NCBI GenBank assembly: GCA_963769765.1
Contig: CAVYNA010000001.1
Location: 310,001-374,000 of the forward strand
Direction: 5' to 3'
Source of the DNA: Bog-756 sp963769765
Lineage (GTDB): Bacteria; Actinomycetota; Acidimicrobiia; Acidimicrobiales; RAAP-2
Length of the DNA: 64,000 nt
Position 1 is the first letter of the stretch. The number at the start of each line of letters is the position of its first letter. This document shows positions 24,508-32,851 of the stretch, one piece after another. A model generated the notes under the pieces. The model saw only the letters and a program-made list of their open reading frames with translations, ran no database searches and was not told where the DNA came from. The position numbers and the translations under genes were made by a program.

Positions 24508-25446
24508 TCAGGAGGGGCGGCCCAACTGGGCCTCCAAGGTGGCCAGCTGGGCGAGTCGCTTGTCGAGCGACGGGTGCGTCGAGAAGATCGTCGAGATGCT
24601 CACACCCTTCGAGTTGATCGCCGGGGTGAAGTAGAAGGCGTTGAAGCTCTCGGCGGACCGGAGATCTCGGGTCGGGATCCGTGACATCTCGCCGGTCACC
24701 TTGACCAGGGCGGACGCGAGGGCCGACGGCCGGCCGGTGAGGAGCGCTCCCGACCGGTCGGCGGCCAGTTCCCGGTAGCGGGAGAGCGCCATGGTCAAGA
24801 GGAAGCTGATCGCGTAGACCACGACCGACACCGCGAGGACCGCCATCTCGACGAGGACCACGTTGTCCCCGCCCTGTCCGTTGTTGTTGCCCCGGTTGTC
24901 GCCGAAGCCGCCGATCAACCCGGTCCACAGCATGATCCGGGTGATCATGCCGGCGACCATCCCGAGGAAGCTCGCGATCGTCATCACCGCAACGTCCCGG
25001 TGCGCGACGTGCGAGAGCTCGTGGCTGAGCACGGCCTCGAGCTCCGGCTCGTCCAGCCGGCGCATGAGCCCCGTCGTCGCGCACACCACCGCGCTGTTCG
25101 GGCTCCGCCCGGTCGCGAAGGCGTTGGGGACGTCCGTGTCCGCGATCGCGACGCGCGGCTTCTTCATGTCGGCCATCGCACAGAGCCGGTCGATGACCCC
25201 GTGGAGTTGGGGCGCCTCTTCGGGCGTCACGATGCGGCCGCCCATGCCGAACAGCGCGATCTTGTCGGAGAACCAGTACTGGGCGAAGAGGAGGCCACCG
25301 GCGATGACGAGGACGGGCAGGTACGGGAGTCCGTAGAGGAGGAGCAGCCCGATGACCGCGCCGTAGAGGAGCACGATGAGGAGGCCGGTCGTGAACATCC
25401 GGAGCGAGAGCCCCCGGTCGTTCGGGATGTTGCGTGCAGTGCTCAT
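24508..25446 (-). CDS. htpX: Zinc metalloprotease HtpX
   Basis: 312-aa integral membrane M48 protease for quality control of damaged membrane proteins. Two N-terminal transmembrane helices (about residues 20-60) precede the gluzincin motif SHELSHVAHRD (HExxH near residue 150). Further transmembrane segments follow, then SRYRELAADRSGALLTG supplying the third zinc ligand. A Gly/Asn-rich loop (FGDNRGNNNGQGG) interrupts the middle. ATG 25446 gives MSTARNIPNDRGL, standard for the family; an upstream in-frame extension overlaps pspAA and was rejected. Confidence 0.94.
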   Translation of the reverse strand: MSTARNIPNDRGLSLRMFTTGLLIVLLYGAVIGLLLLYGLPYLPVLVIAGGLLFAQYWFSDKIALFGMGGRIVTPEEAPQLHGVIDRLCAMADMKKPRVAIADTDVPNAFATGRSPNSAVVCATTGLMRRLDEPELEAVLSHELSHVAHRDVAVMTIASFLGMVAGMITRIMLWTGLIGGFGDNRGNNNGQGGDNVVLVEMAVLAVSVVVYAISFLLTMALSRYRELAADRSGALLTGRPSALASALVKVTGEMSRIPTRDLRSAESFNAFYFTPAINSKGVSISTIFSTHPSLDKRLAQLATLEAQLGRPS

Positions 25447-25456
25447 CAGGGCAGCC

Positions 25457-25747
25457 TCAGCGGTCTTCCGGTCCGGTGCCGTCGCCCGACTGGGCGAGGA
25501 GACCCTTGGTCTCTTCGAGGTTGGCGTCCGCGAACGGGACCACGAGGTCCGACGGGGCGAACGTGTCCTCGGCCAGCGGCCGACCCGCACGGCGGACCTC
25601 GGCCGTCAGCGCTGTCAGCGCTGTGGCGAACACGGCCTCGTCCCCACTCTCGACGGCCGTCACGAGGTCGGCGTCGAGCTTGTCGAGCGCGGCGCGCTCA
25701 CCGTCGGGAACGTCGTACTGCCCCTCACCGAGGATGCGGACGATCAC
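25457..25747 (-). CDS. pspAA: PspA-associated protein PspAA
   Basis: 96-aa PspAA family protein: MIVRILGEGQYDVPDGERAALDKLDADL at the N-terminus and DTFAPSDLVVPFADANLEETKGLL at the C-terminus. It overlaps the pspA stop by 4 nt (ATGA), so it is translationally coupled. It is thought to bind PspA; the precise role is unsettled. Confidence 0.88.
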   Translation of the reverse strand: MIVRILGEGQYDVPDGERAALDKLDADLVTAVESGDEAVFATALTALTAEVRRAGRPLAEDTFAPSDLVVPFADANLEETKGLLAQSGDGTGPEDR

Positions 25748-26499
25748 GACGGCGACTCGGTCTGCTCGGATGCCCCGAGCTCAGCGGGTGCGGGGCCTTG
25801 GCCCGCACCGACCTCGGCCTTGAGCGCCGCGAGCTCGGCGTCGACGGTCGAGGTCGTCGACGCCTTGTCGAGCTGGGCCTGGATGTCGTCGACCGGATTG
25901 GTGAGGTCGGTCAGGGCGCCGGAGGCGAGCAGCTCGTCCATCGCCCCGGCCCTGGCCTGCATGCCCGCGATCTTGTCCTGCGCCCGCTGCATCGACATGC
26001 CGGCGTCGCTCATCGACTCGGAGATCCCCGAGACCGCCTCGCCGATCTTCGTCTGGGCCTCGGCCGCGGTGTAGCTGGCCTTCATCGTCTCCTTCTTGGT
26101 GCGGAAGGCGTCGACCTGGGCCTGCAGCTTCTGCGCGGTGTCGATCAGCTTCTGCTCCTGCGTCGCCACCTGCTGGTGTTGCGTCTCGAGGTCGCCCAGC
26201 TGTTCGGCCAGCGCCGTCCGGCGTGCGAGCGCCTCCCGTGCGAGGTCCTCGTTCCCCTGGGTGAGGGCCGCCTTGGCCTGCTGTTGGAGCTTGTCCGCCT
26301 GCTGCTGGAGCTGGGTGGCCTGGAGCTCGATCCGCTTCTTCGCAGTCGTGACGTCGGCAACGCTCCGGCGGACCTTCTGGAGGCTCTCCAGCTGCTTCTG
26401 GTACGAGAGGTCGAGGGACTCGCGAGGATCTTCGGCCTTGTCCAGCAGCTTGTTGGTCTTGGCCTGGACGATCCCAGACAGGCGCTTCATCACGCTCAT
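25744..26499 (-). CDS. pspA: Phage shock protein A (PspA/IM30 family)
   Basis: 251-aa ESCRT-III-like coiled-coil membrane-stress protein. The N-terminal amphipathic region (KRLSGIVQAKTNKLLDKAEDPRESLDLSYQKQ) is followed by long Gln/Ala/Lys-rich coiled coils (about residues 30-190) and an acidic tail. It starts at ATG 26499 with AAGGA about 8 nt upstream. It is first in the operon pspA-pspAA-htpX-pspAB and divergent from mca. It protects membrane integrity under envelope stress. Confidence 0.93.
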   Translation of the reverse strand: MSVMKRLSGIVQAKTNKLLDKAEDPRESLDLSYQKQLESLQKVRRSVADVTTAKKRIELQATQLQQQADKLQQQAKAALTQGNEDLAREALARRTALAEQLGDLETQHQQVATQEQKLIDTAQKLQAQVDAFRTKKETMKASYTAAEAQTKIGEAVSGISESMSDAGMSMQRAQDKIAGMQARAGAMDELLASGALTDLTNPVDDIQAQLDKASTTSTVDAELAALKAEVGAGQGPAPAELGASEQTESPS

Positions 26500-26531
26500 T
26501 GACTCGGTCCTTCCTCGGGCTTCGGCCTTGG

Positions 26532-26537
26532 AGCTTA
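26532..26537 (-). promoter_or_regulatory. -10 box (TAAGCT) for the psp operon
   Basis: TANNNT hexamer on the minus strand about 32 nt before the pspA ATG, leaving a short leader that contains the AAGGA ribosome binding site. It shares the 67-bp divergent region with the mca promoter. Confidence 0.4.
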
Positions 26538-26553
26538 GGGCGTTCCCGGCCGG

Positions 26554-26559
26554 TAGCGT
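26554..26559 (+). promoter_or_regulatory. -10 box (TAGCGT) for mca
   Basis: TANNNT hexamer 7 nt before the GTG at 26567; leaderless geometry. It decides that start over the GTG at 26558, which overlaps the box. Confidence 0.5.
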
Positions 26560-26566
26560 GTTCGCT

Positions 26567-27493
26567 GTGCCTGACTCGCGCTGCCTCCTGACCGTGCACG
26601 CCCACCCGGACGACGAAGCGTCCAAGGGGGCGGGAACCGTCGCCCGCTACCACGCCGAAGGGGTGCGGACGGTGCTCGTGTGCTGTACCGGTGGGGAGGA
26701 GGGCGACATCCTCAATCCCGCCATGGACACCCCGGAGGTCCGGGCGCGGCTCGCGGAGTGCCGGAGGGAGGAGCTCGATCGAGCGGCGGAGGTCATCGGG
26801 TACGACGAGGTGGTGATGCTCGGCTACCGCGACTCGGGGATGGCTGGGGCGGACACGAACGAGCACCCCGACTCGTTCGCGCAGGCGCCCCTGGACGAGG
26901 CCGTCGGACGACTGGTCGCAATTGTCCGCCGTGAGCGTCCCCAGGTCATGGTCGTCTACGGCGACGAGCAGCAGTCGTATCCGCACCCCGACCACCTCCG
27001 CGTCCACGACATCGGCGTCGCGGCCTTCGAAGCGGCAGGTGACCCGGCCCGCTTCGCCGGCGCGGGGGAGGCCTGGCAGCCGACGAAGCTGTACTACACG
27101 GTCTTCTCGGTGGCCAGGTTCCGCGAGCTCCACGAGAAGTTCGAAGAGCTCGGCCTCGAGTCCCCCTTCGACGAGGAGTGGCGCAAGCGTTGGAAGGACG
27201 TGCCGGCGGAAGTGGTGACGGCCTCCATCGACATCACCGAATTCGCGGACGTTCGTCAGCGGGCCCTCTTGGCACACGCCACCCAGGTCGACCCGAACTC
27301 GCGGTTCTGGTTCGGCCTGCCCCCCGAGGTCATGCGCTCGATCCACCCGCACGACGACTACCGGCTGGCCTACGTGAAGGGCGCGGACGGACGGGTGGTG
27401 CCCGCTGCGGAGGCCGTCGACGGAGGTCGGAGCGGCACGGTCGAGACCGACCTCTTCGCAGGGGTGCCCGGCGTCGTGTCCGTCGGTCGCTGA
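26567..27493 (+). CDS. mca: Mycothiol S-conjugate amidase (Mca) family deacetylase
   Basis: 308-aa PIG-L/LmbE-fold zinc amidase. Metal and catalytic motifs are HAHPDDEASKGAGT (residues about 10-23), CTGGEEGDILNP and PHPDHLRVHD. Length and the TGGExGDILNP segment fit Mca, which hydrolyses mycothiol conjugates during detoxification, better than MshB. The GTG start is set by the TAGCGT box 7 nt upstream. It is followed 21 nt later by an SCP2-like gene, probably co-transcribed. It implies a mycothiol-using actinobacterium. Confidence 0.88.
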   Translation: MPDSRCLLTVHAHPDDEASKGAGTVARYHAEGVRTVLVCCTGGEEGDILNPAMDTPEVRARLAECRREELDRAAEVIGYDEVVMLGYRDSGMAGADTNEHPDSFAQAPLDEAVGRLVAIVRRERPQVMVVYGDEQQSYPHPDHLRVHDIGVAAFEAAGDPARFAGAGEAWQPTKLYYTVFSVARFRELHEKFEELGLESPFDEEWRKRWKDVPAEVVTASIDITEFADVRQRALLAHATQVDPNSRFWFGLPPEVMRSIHPHDDYRLAYVKGADGRVVPAAEAVDGGRSGTVETDLFAGVPGVVSVGR

Positions 27494-27514
27494 GCCGGCC
27501 GTGAGGGGCCCGAC

Positions 27515-27901
27515 GTGACGGTCTGGCTCACCGAGGAGTGGTTCGCCGAGACCCGGTCGCTCGCCGCCGGGCTCGACTGCGGCAGCCACGTGACCGCGAC
27601 CGTCGAGGCGGTGGTGACCGGCCTGCCCGACGGTGACCTCCGCTCCCACTGGATGCTCGAGGACGGACGGCTGGTCGGGTGCGCGCCGGGCAGGGCCGGC
27701 CCTGCCGACCTCACGCTCACGATCTCCCGGGACGACGCTGCGGCGCTGCAGCGCGGTGAGCTCGACGCGAGCGTGGCGTTCATGCAGGGTCGGATGAAGG
27801 TGTCGGGTTCGATGGACGCGTTGTTGGCCCTCTTGCCGCTGACCCGCACCGGCGGATACCAGGCGTTCATGACGGACATCGCCGCCCGCACCGAGTTCTG
27901 A
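27515..27901 (+). CDS. SCP2-like sterol-binding domain protein
   Basis: 128-aa single-domain SCP2-fold protein. HWMLEDGRLVGCAPGRAGPADLTLTISRDDAAALQRGELDASVAFMQGRMKVSGSMDALL carries the family FMQGRMKxxG motif. It probably binds a lipid or acyl chain in a hydrophobic pocket. The GTG start has GAGGGG about 6 nt upstream. It is likely co-transcribed with mca and convergent with the next gene. Confidence 0.82.
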   Translation: MTVWLTEEWFAETRSLAAGLDCGSHVTATVEAVVTGLPDGDLRSHWMLEDGRLVGCAPGRAGPADLTLTISRDDAAALQRGELDASVAFMQGRMKVSGSMDALLALLPLTRTGGYQAFMTDIAARTEF

Positions 27902-27927
27902 GGCACGCGGCCTCTCAGTCGGGAGGC
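27900..27927. terminator. Possible bidirectional hairpin between convergent genes
   Basis: GAGGC at 27900-27904 can pair with GCCTC at 27910-27914, which can alternatively pair with GAGGC at 27923-27927. It lies between convergent genes. No T-run is present, so termination is uncertain. Confidence 0.2.
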
Positions 27928-27970
27928 GCTCTGCGACGCGCGCACGAGCCGTGGTGTGCCCGCGGACTCC

Positions 27971-28741
27971 TCAGCGGGACCGGAGCGGCGTCACCGTGTC
28001 CGAGTCGGCGCCGCCGAGGAAGGGCAGGTGGATCGTCCCGGCACTCTGGAGCAGGATCAAGGTGACGGCGGCGGCGATGAAGAGGATCAGCAACACCACG
28101 AGGATGGGCTGCACCCGCGACCAGCCGGACCGCTGCTCGTCGGGTGCCGATCCGGGGGAGCGCGGGCTCCTCTCGGCCCGCCCGCCGGCGCCGATCGCAG
28201 TGGTGACCGACGACATGCCGGCGGGACCCTGGTGGCGGACGGCGAATGCGGCGAGCCGGCCGGAGAGTGCCTTCGAGTCCGCTCCGGGGACGAGGAACCG
28301 GTACGTCCGCGTCGGGGTCTTGACCCCGATGAGGGCGCCCGGCTCGATGTGGGGCATCGCTCGGCTGGTGGCGTCGGGGTCGGTGATCACCGGGCTCAGA
28401 CCGGCGCCGTCGGACGCGCGGTTGAGCTCGGGGTCCACCCACCACTCGGGGACGATCCCGCCCGACCACCGTTCGACGACATGTGCCGAGACGTCGGACC
28501 ACGGCAACAGGCGCGGGGACTCGCCGCGACGGCGGATCACGCCGATCCCGCTGTCGTCGAAGACGAGCGCCTCGATCTCCAAGGGATCGTTGCCGGCCGA
28601 ATCCAACAAGAGCAGGTGGTCGAGCCGGAGCGGCGCGGGTCCGGGCGCCGGAGGACGGACGTCGGGTGCGATCGGAGAAGGCGGGGCGGTGGAGCTGCTG
28701 GCCGCCCCCGACTCCTCTCCCTGTGTCACTGCGGCTCCCAT
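27971..28741 (-). CDS. Hypothetical single-pass membrane protein
   Basis: 256-aa protein of unknown function. The N-terminal 35 residues are Pro/Ala/Ser-rich. A folded cytoplasmic part follows (residues about 37-175: LRLDHLLLLDSAGNDPLEIEALVFDDSGIGVIRR, PRLLPWSDVSAHVVERW, GVKTPTRTYRFLVPG). A transmembrane helix lies near 210-232 (ILVVLLILFIAAAVTLILLQ), with a short outside tail. The DSxGIGVIRR / LPWSDV arrangement recalls PH-like domains, but I cannot name a family. A TAACCT box lies 11 nt upstream. Confidence 0.7.
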   Translation of the reverse strand: MGAAVTQGEESGAASSSTAPPSPIAPDVRPPAPGPAPLRLDHLLLLDSAGNDPLEIEALVFDDSGIGVIRRRGESPRLLPWSDVSAHVVERWSGGIVPEWWVDPELNRASDGAGLSPVITDPDATSRAMPHIEPGALIGVKTPTRTYRFLVPGADSKALSGRLAAFAVRHQGPAGMSSVTTAIGAGGRAERSPRSPGSAPDEQRSGWSRVQPILVVLLILFIAAAVTLILLQSAGTIHLPFLGGADSDTVTPLRSR

Positions 28742-28752
28742 CGCTGGTCCTC

Positions 28753-28758
28753 AGGTTA
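28753..28758 (-). promoter_or_regulatory. -10 box (TAACCT) for the PH-like membrane protein
   Basis: TANNNT hexamer 11 nt before the ATG at 28741, with GAGGA between, giving a very short leader. Confidence 0.35.
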
Positions 28759-28818
28759 CCGGTGGGAGCGAGTGCGACCCGTGTCCCGAGGACTCCCCGT
28801 CCACAGGCTTCCGGTCGC

Positions 28819-29649
28819 TCAGCGGCGCATCGCTTCGCGGAGCGGTCGGTAGCCGATCGGCGTCACGCCGGCTTCGGCGAGCAGCCCCCCGAACCCGCGG
28901 TCGGCCACCAAGAGCACGTGGTCGGCGACCCGGGCCTCCCAGTCCGTCGTGATGGCGCGGAGTTCGGGCGTGTCGACGGCCGGACGGAACGTGACCTCGG
29001 TGACGCCGGGATCGAGGCCGCTGACCAGCTCGAGGAAGGACTGGCGCAGTCCCATCGGAGGGAGCGTCACGTAGCGATCGGCGAAGAGGACCCCTTCGTC
29101 GGCCGCCAGCTTGCGGAGCGGGAAGCCGACGTTCGGCTCCGACGCGGGACCGAGGAGGCGGAGAGGGAGGTCGAAGTCGAGTGCGAGCTCGAGGTAGACG
29201 TCGAAGAACTCCGGCCGGAGCAGGAGGGCGTCGAGGTGGGCGTCGAGGTGGCTGATGTCGAAGCCCCACAGCACGGCCCGTTCCACCTGGGCCCGACACT
29301 CGCGTCGGACCTCGTCGAGGTCGGCGTGGTCCCAGAGGTCGGTGATGGTCCGGGGGAAGCCACCGTCGCCGTCGAGGAGCGACGGCGCCTGGGTGATCGG
29401 ACCCCACCGGTACAGGTCGAGCTCGGCGTTGAGGGTGAGCCCGACGCCGACGTCCTCGCCGCGGAACCGCGAGGCCGATTCGCGGCCCCAGGGGGCCGGA
29501 ACCATGAGGGACGCGCTCGTCGCGATGCCCTCGCGCAGCGCCTCGTAGACGCCCACCGTCGAGGCGTGGCAGAACCCCAGGTCGGCGCAGTTGAGGATCA
29601 GCAGCTTCGCATCGGCTGGATAGCCGAGGCACTCGGCGACGGACGGCAC
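28819..29649 (-). CDS. ChbG/HpnK (YdjC-like) family deacetylase homologue
   Basis: 276-aa YdjC-fold carbohydrate deacetylase homologue. The N-terminal LLILNCADLGFCHASTVGVYEALREG and HLDAHLDALLLRPEFF segments are family marks. Usual members have a DDLG pair and a GVHLTL His as metal ligands. Here the first Asp is Ala (NCADLG) and the His position reads GVGLTL, so one metal ligand appears lost and activity is doubtful. I moved the start to GTG 29649 because the GTG at 29658 overlaps a TACAGT box, while 29649 lies 7 nt after it. Confidence 0.8.
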   Translation of the reverse strand: MPSVAECLGYPADAKLLILNCADLGFCHASTVGVYEALREGIATSASLMVPAPWGRESASRFRGEDVGVGLTLNAELDLYRWGPITQAPSLLDGDGGFPRTITDLWDHADLDEVRRECRAQVERAVLWGFDISHLDAHLDALLLRPEFFDVYLELALDFDLPLRLLGPASEPNVGFPLRKLAADEGVLFADRYVTLPPMGLRQSFLELVSGLDPGVTEVTFRPAVDTPELRAITTDWEARVADHVLLVADRGFGGLLAEAGVTPIGYRPLREAMRR

Positions 29650-29656
29650 CCTGAGC

Positions 29657-29662
29657 ACTGTA
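29657..29662 (-). promoter_or_regulatory. -10 box (TACAGT) for the YdjC-like gene
   Basis: TANNNT hexamer 7 nt before the GTG at 29649 on the minus strand; leaderless geometry. Confidence 0.45.
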
Positions 29663-30170
29663 GCGATCAGCGGACATCCGGCGAGCGCTCGTCGATCCGA
29701 GGAGGGGGGACCGCCGAGTGTCTACGACGCCGGCCGCTGGAGGAGCGACCGGGCCGCGGCCACGCCCTCGAGCCCGACGCGCCGGGTGTGCTCGTCGAGC
29801 CGCCACACTCCGCCACGCCCGGCGCCGGAGGGGACCCGTCGACCCCTGCCCGGGGAGCGCCCCGAGGGTGCGCGATCTTCTCCCGATCGGGCTCCCCGTC
29901 GCCCACCGCCCGGTCCGGCGGCTGTGACGCTCCGAGGTGCTTCGCCGGCACGGCCGCGCACCGTGTCGGACTCGGACCTTGCAGCACTCCGTCCTCGCGG
30001 ACGGCCGTCGCCCGACCCGCCCGACTCGCTCGCCCGTCTCGGCCCGCCCGCTGCACCGACGGTCGGCGCGAGCGGGAGGGCCAGCTGCAGTGGGTGCGGC
30101 GCAACTGTCGGCTCGTGTCCCATGGGACCAGCATGCCGGGAGGGTGTATTACGTGGGCCGTGACCGACGC
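29663..30170. other. About 500 bp with no convincing gene
   Basis: Both strands carry long open frames, but their translations are Arg/Pro/Ser-rich low-complexity sequence without any family signature, as expected from unconstrained GC-rich DNA. No tRNA, hairpin-rich RNA or repeat array is visible. It separates the divergent YdjC-like and luciferase-like genes and may be decayed sequence. Confidence 0.5.
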
Positions 30171-30180
30171 AGGAGGACCC

Positions 30181-31155
30181 GTGCAGAACGCGCCGCGCTA
30201 CGGCATCACCGTCCCGTTCGACGGCGTCTCCCTCCTGGAGCACCGGCAGTGGTACGACGAGCTCGCCCGCCTGGGCTACACCGATGTCTGGTCGGCCGAG
30301 ACCGACGGGGTCGACGGTCTCACCCCGCTGGCGCTTGCCTCGGCGTGGGCTCCGAGCCTGCACCTCGGTGTCGCGATCCTTCCGGCGTTCACACGGGGGC
30401 CGGCGCTGCTGGCCCAGAGCGCGGCCGCGATGGCCGAGGCCGCTCCGGGGCGCTTCACGCTCGGGATCGGCACGTCGTCGGACGTGATCGTCGAGCGGTG
30501 GAACGGCATCCCGTTCGCCGAGCCCTACAAGCGGGCCAGGGACACCATCAGGTTCCTGCGGTCGGCGTTTGCCGGTGAGAAGGTCGACCACGAGTACGAC
30601 ACGTTCACCGTGCGGGGGTTCCGGATGGCCCGACCGGTCGAGCACCCGCCTGCCATCTTCCTCGCGGCGCTGCGCCCAGGGATGCTGCGCCTCGCCGGTC
30701 GGGAGGCCGACGGCGCCATCATCAACTGGCTCTCGGCTGATGACGTCCCGACCGTCAAGGCCGAGCTCGGCGCAGACTGCCCCGTCGCCGCTCGGATCTT
30801 CGTGCTGCCGAGCGAGGACGTCGAGCTGGCACGGACCGTCGGCAGACGGATGATCGCGGCCTACCTCAACGTCGGCGTGTACGCGGCGTTCCACCGCTGG
30901 CTCGGCAGGGGGCCGCAGCTCGAGCCGATGTGGAACGCGTGGGAGGCGGGCGACCGCAAGTCCGCGCTGGCTGCGATCCCCGACGAGGTGGTCGACGCCC
31001 TCCTGGTGCACGGGTCGTTCGACGAGTGCCGGGCGAAGGTGGGTCGCTACGTCGAGAACGGAGTCGACATCCCGGCGATCGCCGTCATCCCGATCGGGGT
31101 CGAGCTCGGCGACGCGGTGGCCGGACTCGCCCCACCGTGGGGCCGGACCACGTGA
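30181..31155 (+). CDS. LLM class F420-dependent oxidoreductase
   Basis: 324-aa luciferase-like TIM-barrel protein. Signatures are RYGITVPFDGVSLLEHRQWYDELARLGYTDVWSAET, LASAWAPSLHLGVAILP, APGRFTLGIGTSSDVIVERWNG and IFLAALRPGMLRLAGREADGAI. These fit the F420-dependent branch (MSMEG/Rv-type). GTG 30181 is preceded by AGGAGG 4 nt upstream, which decides it over the in-frame GTG at 30160. Substrate unknown; relatives oxidise or reduce small hydrophobic molecules. Confidence 0.87.
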   Translation: MQNAPRYGITVPFDGVSLLEHRQWYDELARLGYTDVWSAETDGVDGLTPLALASAWAPSLHLGVAILPAFTRGPALLAQSAAAMAEAAPGRFTLGIGTSSDVIVERWNGIPFAEPYKRARDTIRFLRSAFAGEKVDHEYDTFTVRGFRMARPVEHPPAIFLAALRPGMLRLAGREADGAIINWLSADDVPTVKAELGADCPVAARIFVLPSEDVELARTVGRRMIAAYLNVGVYAAFHRWLGRGPQLEPMWNAWEAGDRKSALAAIPDEVVDALLVHGSFDECRAKVGRYVENGVDIPAIAVIPIGVELGDAVAGLAPPWGRTT

Positions 31156-31194
31156 TCTGGCGACCGCCGGGCCGTCGGCGCAGGTGACGTCCGC

Positions 31195-31689
31195 TCAGCC
31201 CTGCTCGTAGCGGGCCGTGAGCTCGGCGTCCTGGTCGCGCGATTGGTCGGCGAGCTCCTCGTTGTAGCGAGCGAGCTCCGAGGCCAGGCGGGCGTCACCG
31301 AGGGCGAGGATCCGCACCGCGAGCAGCGCAGCGTTCCTCGAGCCGTTGATCGCGACGGTGGCGACGGGGACCCCCTTGGGCATCTGCACCATGGACAACA
31401 ATGAGTCGAGACCGCCGAGGTCGGGCAGGGCGACCGGCACGCCGATGACCGGTAACGGGGTATGGGCGGCTGCCACACCGGCCAGGTGGGCTGCGCCTCC
31501 GGCGGCGGCGATGATCACCTCGATGCCAGCGTCGACCGCACCCCGGGCGAAGGCAGCGGTGTCCTCGGGTGTCCGATGTGCAGAGAGGACTCGGACCTGG
31601 GTGGTGATCCCGAACGAGCGGAGGGTCTGGACGGCCTCGTCCATGAGCGAGGCGTCGGAACCGCTTCCCATGATGATCGCGACGGACAT
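31195..31689 (-). CDS. purE: N5-carboxyaminoimidazole ribonucleotide mutase
   Basis: 164-aa class I PurE that converts N5-CAIR to CAIR in purine biosynthesis. Signatures are IIMGSGSDASLMDEA, VLSAHRTPEDT and AAAGGAAHLAGVAAAHTPLPVIGVP. The start at 31689 (MSVAIIMGSGSD) gives the typical N-terminus and length. A CAGAAT sequence 6 nt upstream may be a weak -10. purK is not in the window. It is convergent with the upstream luciferase-like gene. Confidence 0.95.
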   Translation of the reverse strand: MSVAIIMGSGSDASLMDEAVQTLRSFGITTQVRVLSAHRTPEDTAAFARGAVDAGIEVIIAAAGGAAHLAGVAAAHTPLPVIGVPVALPDLGGLDSLLSMVQMPKGVPVATVAINGSRNAALLAVRILALGDARLASELARYNEELADQSRDQDAELTARYEQG

Positions 31690-31888
31690 GCCCGCATTCT
31701 GCCCGACGGTCACCTTCCGGGTCACATCTCTCCTTGCAGTCCGGAGCGTGGCGCCTCCCCGTCGACCTGTACGGTGGGCGTGCCGACCGCGCCGGGCCGG
31801 GGACCGGCTGACAGGTCCGATCCGTGCCCCGGAGATGGTCCCAGTTCACCGCGGCCGAGCCGGCCGTCAGCGAGCCAGAGGAGTGCCG

Positions 31889-32794
31889 ATGCGCATCGGG
31901 GTGATGTTCGACAACGAGAAGCCGTTCGACAGGGTGGTCGACGACGTGCGCGCACTGCGCGAGGCGGGGATCGACACCGCGTGGTCGTCGCAGATCTTCG
32001 GGTACGACGCGCTGACCACGCTGGCAGCAGTGAGTCGGGAAGTCGAGGGGATCGACTTGGGGACCGCCGTCGTGCCGGTCCAGCCGAGGCATCCGGTCAT
32101 GCTCGCCGGACAGGCGCTGACGGTGCAGGCGGCGAGCGGCGGCCGCCTGACGCTCGGGGTCGGGCTCTCCCACCAGATGGTCATCGAGAACGTGTTCGGT
32201 CTCTCTTTCGAGAAGCCGGCGAGGTACATGAAGGAGTACCTCTCCATCCTGATGCCGCTGATCGAGGGCGAGCAGGTCACCTTCAGCGGCGACGCGCTCC
32301 GTGCCTCGACGTTCGGTCCGCTCCAGATCGACGCGCCGCCGCCCCGGGTGCTCGTGGCCGCGCTCGGAGCCACGATGCTCGGGATCGCCGGGCGGATGGC
32401 GGACGGGACCGTGACCTGGATGACCGGGCCGGCGACCATCGAGGCGCACATCATGCCGACCATCCGGGCCGCGGCGGAGGAGGCGGGACGACCGGCGCCG
32501 AGCATCGGGGTCGGGCTGCCGGTCTGCGTGACCGACGACGTCGGCGCCGCCCGGGAGCAGGCGGCCGAGCTCTTCTCGATCTACGGCCACCTCCCGTCCT
32601 ATCGGGCCATGCTCGACCGCGAAGGTGCCGGCGGACCGGCCGACGTGGCCATCGTGGGCTCCGAGGTCGAGGTCGCCCACCAGGTGCGCCACCTCGCCGG
32701 GCTCGGGGTGACCGACTTCTGCGGAGCTCCGTTCGGGTCGTCCGCTCAGATCAAGGCGTCGATCGCAGTGCTGGCGACGCTCACCGGCGACTGA
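31889..32794 (+). CDS. LLM class F420-dependent oxidoreductase
   Basis: 301-aa luciferase-like protein. MRIGVMFDNEKPFDRVVDDVRALREAGIDTAWSSQI, LGTAVVPVQPRHPVMLAGQALTVQA, RLTLGVGLSHQMVIENVFG and VLVAALGATMLGIAGRMADGTVTWMTG match the TIGR03564-type F420-dependent group. ATG 31889 has GAGGAG about 6 nt upstream. Monocistronic; substrate unknown. Confidence 0.88.
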   Translation: MRIGVMFDNEKPFDRVVDDVRALREAGIDTAWSSQIFGYDALTTLAAVSREVEGIDLGTAVVPVQPRHPVMLAGQALTVQAASGGRLTLGVGLSHQMVIENVFGLSFEKPARYMKEYLSILMPLIEGEQVTFSGDALRASTFGPLQIDAPPPRVLVAALGATMLGIAGRMADGTVTWMTGPATIEAHIMPTIRAAAEEAGRPAPSIGVGLPVCVTDDVGAAREQAAELFSIYGHLPSYRAMLDREGAGGPADVAIVGSEVEVAHQVRHLAGLGVTDFCGAPFGSSAQIKASIAVLATLTGD

Positions 32795-32851
32795 CCGGCC
32801 GCCCTCGACGGACCGGCTCGCGCCGGCACCGTCGTCGCGCTGGCGGCGCCC

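Noticed and set aside
29667..30134. Minus-strand gene of 155 codons in the gap before the luciferase-like gene
   Set aside because: Low-complexity Arg/Pro/Ser translation, no ribosome binding site or family signature.
28483..30180. N-terminal extension of the luciferase-like gene at 30181 to a much longer protein
   Set aside because: Upstream sequence is antisense to two other genes and lacks homology; an AGGAGG site marks the GTG at 30181.
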